Shown here: one piece after another, positions 14,412 through 22,877 of the stretch
Layout: each line of letters starts with the position of its first letter
Position numbering within the stretch: position 1 is the first letter of the stretch
Origin: Candidatus Caenarcanales bacterium
GTDB lineage: Bacteria > Cyanobacteriota > Vampirovibrionia > Caenarcaniphilales > Caenarcanaceae
Length of the DNA stretch: 28,506 bases
Direction of reading: 5' to 3'
Assembly (NCBI GenBank): GCA_947489925.1
Contig: CANLFK010000005.1
Coordinates: 1-28,506 of the forward strand
The notes under the pieces: model-generated
The model's input: the letters and a program-made list of their open reading frames with translations, nothing else
The model's database searches: none
Told to the model about the DNA's origin: nothing
Position numbers and translations under genes: made by a program

Positions 14412-15245
14412 ATGAATCAATACTTTGTATTTTTACTATTTTTATTTTTTACAAGTGCTTCAATTAATGCAGAAGATTTTGAAATTGACTTGAGAGATAA
14501 GGGGTGTGGCGGTTTTAAAAAACTTAAAAATAAAGAAAAAAGCTTTTTGAATGAATTTCAATCAGCAGAAAATGAAAGTTCGCACAAAAAAGATTTAAAA
14601 GACTTAACGCAACAACAAAAAGATTTAATAGTTAATTTAATTCATAGAGAGCCAACTTTTACTGAAGTTCAAGCACAAGTTTATCGGTTTTTTGCTGTGC
14701 CCACGGGGCAAGAATTTAATGATTTAAGAAAGAAAATCAGAAGGAGAAATTTTTTACCAGTCATTTCTTCTGATAGCGGTTTTAGCCATGATTTAGACAA
14801 AGTTCGAAATAATGACAATGATTATTCAACTTCGCTGACTCGACAAAATGCTGATATAATCCCTCCTCCAACTCCCACAGCAACTTATAATAATAATGAT
14901 TTAAACCAATCAAGCGGTAATTATTTTGGGGTAACAAGGCGTAACTACTGGGATACTGGAGTAAAGGTAGAATTTAATTTGCCAAATACTGTTTACGATG
15001 ATGAAGAGACTGATTTATTTAGTGAAATAAGACGATTTGCACCAATTAGACAAGATTTGGGTGAACAAGCTCAGTCTGCTTATTTTGAAAGACGAAAAAA
15101 AGAAATAAATTTTATTCTTAATCCAGCCACAAGCGAAGCGGAACAAATTATACAAAATCTTGAAATTGAAGAATATACAGCCAAATTAGACTCTTTGACA
15201 GGTGGCTGGTTTAGTCATGCCTTGAAAGAAAGACTGAAAGATTAA
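14412..15245 (+). CDS. Secreted protein of unknown function
   Basis: This 277-residue protein has a signal peptide at 1-20 (MNQYFVFLLFLFFTSASINA, cleavage before EDFE). The mature protein is charged and Asn-rich, with a DLTQQQKDLIVNLIHREPTFTEVQAQVYRFF helix region (about 62-95), a Pro/Asn-rich linker (PPPTPTATYNNND), a GVKVEFNLPNTVYDDEETDLFSEIRRFAPIR segment around 185-215, and a helical C-terminus. No family recognised. The phrase GVKVEFNLP and the RRxEI-type helix recall the coiled stalk or barrel-edge parts of outer-membrane proteins, but this is weak. It is preceded by an inverted repeat and followed by dispersed repeat copy 3. Confidence 0.72.
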   Translation: MNQYFVFLLFLFFTSASINAEDFEIDLRDKGCGGFKKLKNKEKSFLNEFQSAENESSHKKDLKDLTQQQKDLIVNLIHREPTFTEVQAQVYRFFAVPTGQEFNDLRKKIRRRNFLPVISSDSGFSHDLDKVRNNDNDYSTSLTRQNADIIPPPTPTATYNNNDLNQSSGNYFGVTRRNYWDTGVKVEFNLPNTVYDDEETDLFSEIRRFAPIRQDLGEQAQSAYFERRKKEINFILNPATSEAEQIIQNLEIEEYTAKLDSLTGGWFSHALKERLKD

Positions 15246-15315
15246 GTATTTAAGAACTTTGTATAGTAATCCCAGACCAAATTGCAAATCTTTTTGCTAA
15301 AGAATTTTGTCTTTT

Positions 15316-15360
15316 TAACCCCAACCCCTGAAAGTGGGCTATTAGAGGGTGGAGTTAGGC
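15316..15360. repeat. Degenerate CCCCAACCC inverted repeat
   Basis: TAACCCCAACCCCTGAAAG on the left and GGGTGGAGTTAGG on the right form an imperfect inverted pair (about 10 of 13 positions). Its C-rich/G-rich layout is similar to the core of the 235-bp element at 9502-9736. It lies in the 308-bp convergent gap 15246-15553, which otherwise holds repeat copy 3. Confidence 0.4.
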
Positions 15361-15379
15361 TGGTTATATTTAGCAACTT

Positions 15380-15527
15380 CTGAATCACATATGGACACAG
15401 ATTAAAAGATGACACAGATACTTTAGATTTTGTCTTTTGGCTTTGAGAGAGCTTTAATCTTTGGCGGGAAAACTATAAATGAAATATCTGTGAAATCAGT
15501 GTTATCTGTGCTAATCTGCGATTCAAG
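15380..15527 (-). repeat. Dispersed ~147-bp MITE-like repeat, copy 3 (inverted)
   Basis: Runs from CTGAATCACATATGGACACA to CTAATCTGCGATTCAAG, in the opposite orientation to copies 1, 2 and 4. The flank AGCAACTT before it mirrors the AGAAGTT that follows copy 1, so the repeat boundary may extend a few bases beyond CTGAATC. It lies between two convergent genes, where it could act as a bidirectional terminator. Confidence 0.85.
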
Positions 15528-15553
15528 ACTAAAAAGCCCTCTCTCAAAAATAA

Positions 15554-16042
15554 TTATTTAACTTTTAAAGCTGTGCCATAAGCCATAATTTCAACTGAAT
15601 TGTTAGCATTTTGACTATCAGTTTCTTTATTAATTGAAAGATATTGTAATTGCAAATTAACCACCATGTCAGCTCCTTGCGAAATTGCTTTTTCTTTTAA
15701 GCGTAAAATAGCCTCTCTTCTGGCTCTGTCTAAAAGGCTTTCATGCGATAAAAGTCGCCCACCAAAGAAATTAGCCAAAAAACCTAAAATCCGCTTAAAG
15801 TAATCTTCACCAATGACGACCAAGCCACTGACAAAAAAACAATTTTCAATTTGTAAATCTTCGCCAATTTCTACTAATCTGCGGGGTGCTAAATTAATAA
15901 CTGGAAAATACAAAAGCTTTTCTTCTCGCTCCAAAATAGATTTAAAATGCCTTTTTTCGACGATTCCGCCCACAAAGTAACCAATTAATAATAAACCAAT
16001 AAAGACTGATAAATTAATTAATAAACTATTATATTCATTCAT
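15554..16042 (-). CDS. Membrane-anchored YbjQ-family (PF01906) protein
   Basis: This 162-residue protein has an N-terminal TM helix (about 8-27, INLSVFIGLLLIGYFVGGIV) and then a YbjQ/UPF0145-type domain. That domain is recognisable from VSGLVVIGEDYFKRILGF-type sequence, a LLDRARREAILRLKEKA helix, GADMVVNLQLQY and the terminal MAYGTALKVK. YbjQ proteins form pentameric assemblies, but their function is not established (the older heavy-metal-binding label is unsupported). It overlaps the upstream paralogue at 16039-16353 by 4 nt (ATGA), so the two are translationally coupled. An unanchored copy paired with a membrane-anchored copy suggests a hetero-oligomer tethered to the membrane. Confidence 0.82.
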   Translation of the reverse strand: MNEYNSLLINLSVFIGLLLIGYFVGGIVEKRHFKSILEREEKLLYFPVINLAPRRLVEIGEDLQIENCFFVSGLVVIGEDYFKRILGFLANFFGGRLLSHESLLDRARREAILRLKEKAISQGADMVVNLQLQYLSINKETDSQNANNSVEIMAYGTALKVK

Positions 16043-16353
16043 GAGACTTTTAAAGCTGTGCCATAAACATATATTTCGGCCGCTCCTTGAGCAACAGAAG
16101 CTGTTGAAAACCGAACATTGACAATTGCATTTGCCCCAAAATCTTCAGCTTGCAAAATCATTCGGTCAATTGCTTCATCTCTAGCTTCTTCTAGCAATTC
16201 GGTATAACCTTTAATTTCACCACCGACTAAGTTTTTTAAACTAGCCAAAAAGTCTTTGCCAATATGCTTGGCCCGAACCGTGCTACCAGAAACTAAACCA
16301 TAATGTTCAATAATTTTTAAACTTGGCACATAATCAATATTTGTAATAAACAT
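16039..16353 (-). CDS. YbjQ-family (PF01906) protein
   Basis: This 104-residue protein covers the complete YbjQ domain: YGLVSGSTVRAKHIGKDFLASLKNLVGGEIKGYTELL, then EARDEAIDRMILQAEDFGANAIVNVRF and the ending EIYVYGTALKVS. Length and motifs match the family (about 103-110 residues). It is the first gene of a two-gene unit with a membrane-anchored paralogue and overlaps it by 4 nt. Both share the C-terminal YGTALKV. The upstream gap 16354-16494 is AT-rich and holds the start regions of this gene and the divergent gene at 16495. Confidence 0.92.
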   Translation of the reverse strand: MFITNIDYVPSLKIIEHYGLVSGSTVRAKHIGKDFLASLKNLVGGEIKGYTELLEEARDEAIDRMILQAEDFGANAIVNVRFSTASVAQGAAEIYVYGTALKVS

Positions 16354-16494
16354 GCGGGTTTAAAATTTTCAACTTTTATTTTTCATTAATACAAATATTA
16401 TTAGACCAAAAAAGCAAAGCTTAAAATAATATAAGTTAAAAATTTTATAAACGAGGGAATTTACTAAAGATAATCAACTAATTAAATTAGTCAA

Positions 16495-17295
16495 ATGAAT
16501 TTACTGGGTAAAATGAACTTAATAAAGCCAAAATCAAATATTGGTTTCGATAATATTTCAGGTATTAATCCAATCTCTAATTTAGTTTCTAGTCAAGCGA
16601 ATAATAATAGAATAACCTCTTCACCCCAAGCTCAAACAAGCAAGAAAAAAACAACTAGCATTCAAGTTTTGCAAAATAATACTGGACAAACTCCAGCTCA
16701 AATTATTTCTCAATTTTCTTCTATGCCAGACGACAATTCAAATAAAGTATTAATCAACTGCAAACTTGAACTAAATGATAATACCAATAATTATTTAGAA
16801 GACACTGTAAATAAACAATTTCAGCTCTCACCCGAAGAATTAGAAGAATTACTATTATTTGTTGAGCAAGTTGAATTAAAAAGAAGAAAAGAGGAAAAGT
16901 CTAAACAAGAAAACCGTTCTGGGGCGATTGCAAAAAAAATCCATGGACAAGCAGGCGGCAGTGAATTTTTGACACAAAATGCCATTATTTGTTCTGTCAA
17001 TGATAAAAACCAAGAAGAATGGCATCAAACAATTTTTATTAATCAGTCTGAACAAAATCAAGAAGCACAAGAAATTTGCCAAAAACTTAATTTTTACAAT
17101 CCTCAGCATTCTTGGATTCTTGAATCTTGGTTGTCTCAGCAAGCTAGTTCTTGGATGGTAAAAAGATATAGCCCAAATGCCGATCAAATTTTATATCAAG
17201 TAAGTTTTGGTTTTCCAGATCAAACCTTTTTGGAAGCCGAAGGACCAAGTCGGGAAGGTTCAATTGTAGCCGTAGCTGAAGACTTATTAAGCTGA
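16495..17295 (+). CDS. Hypothetical soluble protein with low-complexity N-terminus
   Basis: This 266-residue protein has no signal peptide or TM segment. Residues 1-110 are Asn/Ser/Gln-rich and probably disordered. A Glu/Lys helix (ELEELLLFVEQVELKRRKEEK) spans about 112-138. The C-terminal 110 residues look folded (AIICSVNDKNQEEWHQTIFINQ, WILESWLSQQASSWMVKRY, ILYQVSFGFPDQTFLEAEG). The Trp-rich C-terminal part is the most likely conserved domain, but I do not recognise it. No clear ribosome-binding site precedes the ATG at 16495, and ATG 16513 is an alternative start. It is divergent from the YbjQ pair and 173 nt upstream of the desaturase. Confidence 0.65.
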   Translation: MNLLGKMNLIKPKSNIGFDNISGINPISNLVSSQANNNRITSSPQAQTSKKKTTSIQVLQNNTGQTPAQIISQFSSMPDDNSNKVLINCKLELNDNTNNYLEDTVNKQFQLSPEELEELLLFVEQVELKRRKEEKSKQENRSGAIAKKIHGQAGGSEFLTQNAIICSVNDKNQEEWHQTIFINQSEQNQEAQEICQKLNFYNPQHSWILESWLSQQASSWMVKRYSPNADQILYQVSFGFPDQTFLEAEGPSREGSIVAVAEDLLS

Positions 17296-17468
17296 AAATC
17301 CTTTTTATTCATTTTTGTATTACTCGAAGTTTAAGTTTTTTTAACTATCAATTGTGCAAGAAAATATCTGTAAAATTAAGTTAATTAAGCTGTATAGTTA
17401 ATAAATAGTTTTATAATTAATTTATACTAATACTAATACTAAAATTTCTTGAGAGAAAAGGATTTGTA

Positions 17469-18518
17469 GTGTCTTCTATTACCATAACCAAAGAGGCTAC
17501 TATGCCACTTCAATTGACAGAATTAAGAAAACTAATTCCCAAAGAATATTATGAGCCGCCAACTGTTAAAAATATAGTTTACTTTATTATTAAAGCCTCT
17601 TTCTTTTTAGTTCCTTTGTATGGAGCTTGTCTTAGTGATAATTTTTTTATTAGTGCTTTATTAACGCTAATTAGTGGAGTTTTCTTATTTTCACTAGGAA
17701 CAGTCGGACATGATTGCGGACATGGTTTGCATGTTAAACCAAAATGGCTAAATGAAGCAATTGGACAATTTTCTATGACTTTTCATGGTTTACCCTATGC
17801 TGGTTGGAAACATTCTCATAATACTCATCACGCCAGTACAAATGAAGAAGATAAAGATCCAGATAGATTATGGCTTTTTACTGATGAATATTTGGCTTTT
17901 AATAAGGTTGAACGATATTTATGGAGATTATTTCATACAAGATTATTTTGGATGAGTGCTGTTGGTCATTATTTCCGTTCTATGTTGCCTTGGTCTTTTA
18001 AAATTACTGAAAAAACTAAATCAGCTGAAATAATAAAAGATGCACGAATTGACTTGATTTACTTTTTCTCAATTTTAATTGCTTTTCATGGTGGTATGTA
18101 CGCTTTAGGCTTTGGATTTAAGTCTGTAATTATTCACTTTTTTACAATTATGATTGCTTTAATGTGTTTGTCTGCCTATGTGCGTACCGAGCATTATTTA
18201 TTAACTAATGGTACTAATGTTAAAGATAAGCCTTGGCTAACTAGCCGTACTGTTTTGCAAAATCCTTTTTTAGACTTTCTGGCGACTAATTTGAATTATC
18301 ATGTTGAGCATCACATTTTACAAGTTATTCCGCATGCTAATTTGCCTAAGATTAGACCTTTAATGAAAAGAGTAATTTTAGATGCGAAACAGCCATATGC
18401 TGAAGATGATTTTTTAAAATTTATGGTTAAAGCTTTCAATCAAGAATTTTTTGTTTTGGAAAGAAATACTTTTAGAGCAATTCCTTTTTCTGAGCTAAAA
18501 GCCAAGCAAATAGTATAA
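17469..18518 (+). CDS. Membrane fatty-acid desaturase (DesA/acyl-lipid type)
   Basis: This 349-residue di-iron membrane desaturase has all three histidine boxes: H81-DCG-H85, H117-NT-H120-H121 within HSHNTHH, and H278-VE-H281-H282 within NYHVEHH. Hydrophobic segments around 36-75 and 190-235 provide the membrane spans. The enzyme introduces a double bond into membrane-lipid acyl chains using O2 and reduced ferredoxin or a similar donor. The box spacing resembles cyanobacterial delta-12 (DesA) types, but regiospecificity cannot be read from sequence alone. The GTG at 17469 has an AAGGA site 7 nt upstream. The ATG at 17502 with a nearby GAGG is an equally plausible start and gives 338 residues. 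nadE follows 12 nt later. Confidence 0.93.
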   Translation: MSSITITKEATMPLQLTELRKLIPKEYYEPPTVKNIVYFIIKASFFLVPLYGACLSDNFFISALLTLISGVFLFSLGTVGHDCGHGLHVKPKWLNEAIGQFSMTFHGLPYAGWKHSHNTHHASTNEEDKDPDRLWLFTDEYLAFNKVERYLWRLFHTRLFWMSAVGHYFRSMLPWSFKITEKTKSAEIIKDARIDLIYFFSILIAFHGGMYALGFGFKSVIIHFFTIMIALMCLSAYVRTEHYLLTNGTNVKDKPWLTSRTVLQNPFLDFLATNLNYHVEHHILQVIPHANLPKIRPLMKRVILDAKQPYAEDDFLKFMVKAFNQEFFVLERNTFRAIPFSELKAKQIV

Positions 18519-18530
18519 AGTTTAGTTTTT

Positions 18531-20183
18531 ATGAAAGTTTGCTTCGCTCAAATAAATAGTAAAGTTTGTGATTTAAAGTATAATGCGTCTAAACTTTGCA
18601 AAATTATATTTGAGAAAGAAGCTCTTTCAGATGAAGAAAAGCCAGACTTAATAATTTTCCCAGAAATGGCTTTATTAGGTTATACTCCCAAAGATTTGCT
18701 TTTCCATAAGGGTTTTAGGTTAGCTTGTGAAAATATATTAAAAGAAGAATTAATAAACAAAATCACAATTCCAACTTTAATTGGCTCAATCCATGAGGAA
18801 GCTGGAAATTTATATAATGCTGGATTTTTTATTGAGAATAAACAAATAAAAAAAATTATTCATAAAAAATTATTACCAAATTATGAGGTTTTTAATGAGA
18901 AGCGGTATTTCCAAAAAGGCTTGTCTGATGATTTAGAAAATTACTTTATTCAAGTTAAAAACCAAAATTTAGCTATTTTAATTTGCGAAGATTTGCTGGG
19001 CTTGGAAAATGATTTTTATTTTAATGAATTTAATACTTTAAAAAAACTAAAAGATTTAACTCAAAAAGAAAACAAAAAACTTGATTCAATAATTTGCTTG
19101 TCGGCTTCGCCTTTTAGGGCTGGACAACCTGAAAAAAGATTAAAGATTTTAGAAAAAGCCCAACAAAACTATTTTCCAAGCACCAATTTTGTATTAGTTA
19201 ATCAGGTTGGCGGGCAAGATAATTTAATTTTTGATGGCAACTCTTTAGTTTTGAATAAAAATGCTGAATTAATTTATCAAGCCAAGTCTTTTGAAGAAGA
19301 AATTAAAACAATTGACTTAAATGAAAAACAAGCTCTCTTAAGTCCTAAAAAGCAAATTAGTGAAATAAAACAAATTTCAGAGGCTTTAATTTTAGGCATT
19401 CAAGATTATTTTGCTAAAACTGGCTTTCAAAAGGCTTTTATTGGCATTTCAGGAGGAATTGATTCAGCTTTAGTTGCCTGTCTAGCGGAAAGAGCTTTGG
19501 GTGCAGAAAATGTCTTCGGAATTATGATGCCATCTAAATATTCATCAAAAGGTAGCATTAGTGATTCAGAAAGCCTTTTGGCAAATTTGAAAATTAAAAG
19601 CCAGTGTATTTCGATTGAAGAAATTTTGCAAGTTTATTTAAAGCAACTTAACCTTTCAGAGCTGACTTTAGCCGAAGAGAATTTACAGTCTCGTATTCGA
19701 GGAGCGACTTTGATGGCTTTGGCTAATTCGGAAGGTGCTTTAGTCTTGGCAACTGGCAATAAAAGTGAATTTGCAGTTGGTTATGCCACTTTATACGGTG
19801 ATATGTGCGGTGCTATTGCTCCAATTGGGGATTTATATAAAACTCAGGTACAAGAAATATCTAAACTTTTTAGTGAGATTCCAAATGAAATTATAGTTAA
19901 AGCTCCATCAGCTGAGTTAAGACCAAATCAAAAAGATATAGATTCTTTGCCAGATTATGCTGAATTAGACCAAATACTTAAACTTTATATTGAAGACAAA
20001 TTAAATCTTTCAGAAATCATCCAAAAAGGCTTTGCAGCTGAATTGACCAAAAAAGTTATTAATTTAATTAAAAAAGCTGAGTTTAAAAGACAACAAGCCC
20101 CAATTATATTAAAGGTTTCTAGTTGTGCTTTTGGCTCTGATTGGTTATATTCAGTTGTTTCTGACAATAGTACTTTAGCGTAA
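18531..20183 (+). CDS. nadE: Glutamine-dependent NAD+ synthetase
   Basis: This 550-residue two-domain enzyme has an N-terminal nitrilase-type glutaminase carrying the triad E45 (FPEMALLGY), K113 (KKLLPNYEVFNEKRYF) and C152 (LICEDLLG). The C-terminal NAD synthase domain has the ATP-pyrophosphatase P-loop SGGIDS (307-312), then the conserved ATGNKSEFAVGYATLYGD and APSAELRPNQKD segments. It amidates nicotinic acid adenine dinucleotide to NAD+ using ammonia from glutamine, the last step of NAD synthesis. It looks intact at normal length. It starts 12 nt after the desaturase stop, probably co-transcribed. The stop codon abuts truncated dispersed repeat copy 4. Confidence 0.97.
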   Translation: MKVCFAQINSKVCDLKYNASKLCKIIFEKEALSDEEKPDLIIFPEMALLGYTPKDLLFHKGFRLACENILKEELINKITIPTLIGSIHEEAGNLYNAGFFIENKQIKKIIHKKLLPNYEVFNEKRYFQKGLSDDLENYFIQVKNQNLAILICEDLLGLENDFYFNEFNTLKKLKDLTQKENKKLDSIICLSASPFRAGQPEKRLKILEKAQQNYFPSTNFVLVNQVGGQDNLIFDGNSLVLNKNAELIYQAKSFEEEIKTIDLNEKQALLSPKKQISEIKQISEALILGIQDYFAKTGFQKAFIGISGGIDSALVACLAERALGAENVFGIMMPSKYSSKGSISDSESLLANLKIKSQCISIEEILQVYLKQLNLSELTLAEENLQSRIRGATLMALANSEGALVLATGNKSEFAVGYATLYGDMCGAIAPIGDLYKTQVQEISKLFSEIPNEIIVKAPSAELRPNQKDIDSLPDYAELDQILKLYIEDKLNLSEIIQKGFAAELTKKVINLIKKAEFKRQQAPIILKVSSCAFGSDWLYSVVSDNSTLA

Positions 20184-20269
20184 AACTATAAAATAAAGCT
20201 CTCTCAAAGCGAAAGACAAAGCCTAAAGTATCTGTGTCATCTTTTCATCTGCGTCCATCTGTGATTCAG
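20184..20269 (+). repeat. Dispersed MITE-like repeat, copy 4 (left arm missing)
   Basis: Only the centre and right arm are present: AAGCTCTCTCAAAGC, CAAAGCCTAAAGTATCTGTG, then GCGTCCATCTGTGATTCAG. The left inverted arm found in the other four copies is absent. The remnant starts right at the nadE stop codon, so the left part may have been deleted together with, or replaced by, the nadE 3' end. The rest of the gap up to 20396 is AT-rich with no coding frame. Confidence 0.8.
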
Positions 20270-20396
20270 ACAAAAAACAAAATAGGACTTGACTAAATAC
20301 TGTATTAACTGAAATAATAAAAGTTAAGAGAATAATAAAACTCAATTAAATTCTTATTTAAAAACTAATATAAAAACGGAGTGTCTAAACTTTATT

Positions 20397-22628
20397 ATGC
20401 GTTTATCCTCAGTAAGTCAATCAGTTTCCAGCACAGTTACCGCTCATTGCGACAAAAAGAAAAAAACAGTTGGTTCACAGCAAACAAGCGATAAAACTGG
20501 CGGATTACCTAAAGTTCCTAAATCAGCTAGATCTAGTGGCTTCGCTTCTAATGATCCTTTCAATGATCCGTTAAACCAATTATCATCAAATTATTCTTCT
20601 GGTATTCCTGAGTATGGTGACTATGATCCATTGAATCTCAATCCACTTAATGCTTCTTTAAATCAACTAAATCAACAATATTCAAATCCATCACTTAATA
20701 CACCAGAATATTCATTATATAATAACGACTCACCTCCACTATATAATAATACTTATCCACTAGGTGATCCCAGTGAGCCTTTCAAAAATACTTTTGCTTC
20801 TTCTAGCTTCGACCAATCACAACAATATCCAGCATTTGATGGCAATAAGCCTTTAGAAAATACTTTTGCTTCTTCTAACTTTAACCAATCAGAACAATAT
20901 CCAGCTATCAACGAATTGCTTGCAAATAATAATCCTTCGGATCTTTTGAATTCAGCTTCTCATGTTGTAGATGATAACCCATTTGCACAACCAGATGTAC
21001 GCAGAAAGTCTCCTCCTACCAGCAAGCAAAAACCTACAGAGCAAGCAAGTCCAACCATTGATATTAAGTCCGTTGTAATACCACAAACTAGTGAACAAAT
21101 AAAGGCTGAAATCCTACAACTTTTAGCGAAATTTCCGATTGACACAACAGACAATGGCAAAAAAATAAATCCAAAAATTGGTCAAAATCCTCAAGGTACT
21201 CAAGAAGACTTACTCAGATTGTCAGCTTTATTAAAAGAAGTCAAAGACAAGAAAATTGATATTGCAATTCCCCCTATTGAACAAAGAATAAAACTTTATA
21301 CCAAATTCTTTGATGGGAAAGTAGCAACAAAACCTGAACAAACTCAAACAGAGCCAACCCTTTTAGTATCCGAAGCAGAAAGTGTATCAAAGATGGGAGT
21401 TGCAGGGGGAAGAGCCAAACCCCCACAACTTAACACTTACGAGACGACTGCAACTGCACTTATTGCCGCTTACAAAGATATTAATACAACTGACGAATCT
21501 TTAAAAACTTTGGAAGAAGCAACCGACTCAGCTTTAACACAATTGAGGTCCTTAAAAAGACCAGTTCCTCAAGAAGAAGATACTTTATTAAAACAAATCA
21601 AGAGAGTAATTAGTCTTACCGCAAGTGAAAGAAGACTAAAATTAGCAGAAAAGGCTTTAAACAATAATGAAAGTAAACCTGAATTAGTTAAGGCAGTGAA
21701 CCAAGCAAAAGAAAGCGTTGAAAATGCTAGAAAATGGGTAATGGAATCATTAGGAACGGAAGAGGCAGGAGTTTTTACTTCATATTTAACTGCTTTAGAT
21801 GCTCTTAATCCTACTTTAGACAAGGATAGTTTTGATAAAGCTTTGAAAGCTCAGGAACAAGTGCGCAAAATAGCAGAAGGAAAACTGGAAGATGCTATGC
21901 AGAGAAATCCAATATTAAATAGCTATTTATCTGAACAATTCAATTTATTAGCTTCAGACACAACTGTAAGACAAAATATTCACGAATTTAATAATAGAAT
22001 AAACACTCAGCTAGCGAAACTCGACAAGCTCAAACAAGGTGAAACAATAGAGAAAGCCGATTTAGTAGAATTAGTAACTTTGTATAAAGTGATTCAAAAT
22101 TCAATAACAGAGAAAGGTAAAAATTCACTTCAAGATACTTTTATTTCTGAAAAAGCTCTTCCATTCCTAGAAAAAATAAATAGTCAGTCAGGATTAGCAT
22201 TGCTTGAGGCTCAAATTGAACTTGTAATGGACATAGGCAAAAATCAAACAGCCGTAATTACAGACCACAATGAGTTAGTAGATGCTCATAATGACTTAGT
22301 AGATGAAGTCCGTGCTTACAGAAATCTTACTACTGATATTATATCCAAAACAAAAATTATAGTTGATGAATTAGGACAAACTAACACTAAAGTAACTGGA
22401 CTAGAAAGTGAATTAGGTACAACTAAAACTAAGCTAGGCGAGGCTGAAACTAAATTATCTGGATTGGAAACTAAACTCGGAGAAAGAGTAACTATGCCAA
22501 TGGCTGGAGGTTTGGCGGCTGTACTAGCGGCTGTTTCTGGAATTATCGCTTATTTTGCGGCTATTTCTGGCAACAAAAAAGATGACAAAGCAAGCTCAGC
22601 AGATGAATCAAAGAAAAAGATGGTCTGA
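20397..22628 (+). CDS. Large coiled-coil protein with C-terminal membrane anchor
   Basis: This 743-residue protein is not recognised. Residues 1-220 are Asn/Pro/Ser-rich and probably disordered. They include NDPFNDPLNQL-type motifs and a 24-residue tandem repeat (about 127-150 and 151-174, each with NTFASSxFxQSxQYPA). Residues 230-690 are long charged helices, ending in a coiled coil (TKVTGLESELGTTKTKLGEA). A single TM helix lies at about 704-726 (Gly/Ala-rich), followed by a Lys/Asp tail, giving a tail-anchored layout with the bulk probably cytoplasmic. There is no signal peptide. The final codon GTC and the TGA stop lie on the edge of dispersed repeat copy 5, so the original C-terminus may have been different. 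A CGGAG sequence sits far (about 16 nt) from the ATG. Confidence 0.75.
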   Translation: MRLSSVSQSVSSTVTAHCDKKKKTVGSQQTSDKTGGLPKVPKSARSSGFASNDPFNDPLNQLSSNYSSGIPEYGDYDPLNLNPLNASLNQLNQQYSNPSLNTPEYSLYNNDSPPLYNNTYPLGDPSEPFKNTFASSSFDQSQQYPAFDGNKPLENTFASSNFNQSEQYPAINELLANNNPSDLLNSASHVVDDNPFAQPDVRRKSPPTSKQKPTEQASPTIDIKSVVIPQTSEQIKAEILQLLAKFPIDTTDNGKKINPKIGQNPQGTQEDLLRLSALLKEVKDKKIDIAIPPIEQRIKLYTKFFDGKVATKPEQTQTEPTLLVSEAESVSKMGVAGGRAKPPQLNTYETTATALIAAYKDINTTDESLKTLEEATDSALTQLRSLKRPVPQEEDTLLKQIKRVISLTASERRLKLAEKALNNNESKPELVKAVNQAKESVENARKWVMESLGTEEAGVFTSYLTALDALNPTLDKDSFDKALKAQEQVRKIAEGKLEDAMQRNPILNSYLSEQFNLLASDTTVRQNIHEFNNRINTQLAKLDKLKQGETIEKADLVELVTLYKVIQNSITEKGKNSLQDTFISEKALPFLEKINSQSGLALLEAQIELVMDIGKNQTAVITDHNELVDAHNDLVDEVRAYRNLTTDIISKTKIIVDELGQTNTKVTGLESELGTTKTKLGEAETKLSGLETKLGERVTMPMAGGLAAVLAAVSGIIAYFAAISGNKKDDKASSADESKKKMV

Positions 22629-22772
22629 ATCACAGATAAACGCAGATGAAAAGATGACACAGATAATTTAGGCTTTGTCTTTTGCCTTTGAGGCGAACTT
22701 TAATCTTTAGCGGAAAAAACTATAAATAAGTATCTGTGAAATCAGTGTTATCTGTGCTAATCTGCGATTCAG
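22625..22772 (-). repeat. Dispersed ~147-bp MITE-like repeat, copy 5 (inverted)
   Basis: Runs from CTGAATCACAGATAAACGCA to GCTAATCTGCGATTCAG with both arms intact and the same length as copies 2 and 3. Its first bases CTGA contain the TGA stop (22626-22628) of the 743-residue protein gene. The rest fills the gap to the TPR protein gene at 22878. Confidence 0.87.
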
Positions 22773-22877
22773 AAACTTAAATAATCATATAATCCAAAAA
22801 TCATTTTAATCATAGTTCAAGACAAAGCTAAATTGGGTAAGATTCATTTAAATAACTTTTCCACAGTACTTTACTTT

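Noticed and set aside
17403..17450. ACTAAT triple direct repeat and a TATACT box as desaturase promoter elements
   Set aside because: The -10-like sequence has no convincing -35 and the region is very AT-rich; too weak to list as a promoter.
22833..22877. N-terminal extension of the TPR protein from a TTG
   Set aside because: ATG 22878 starts a normal signal peptide; the additional 15 residues have no support.
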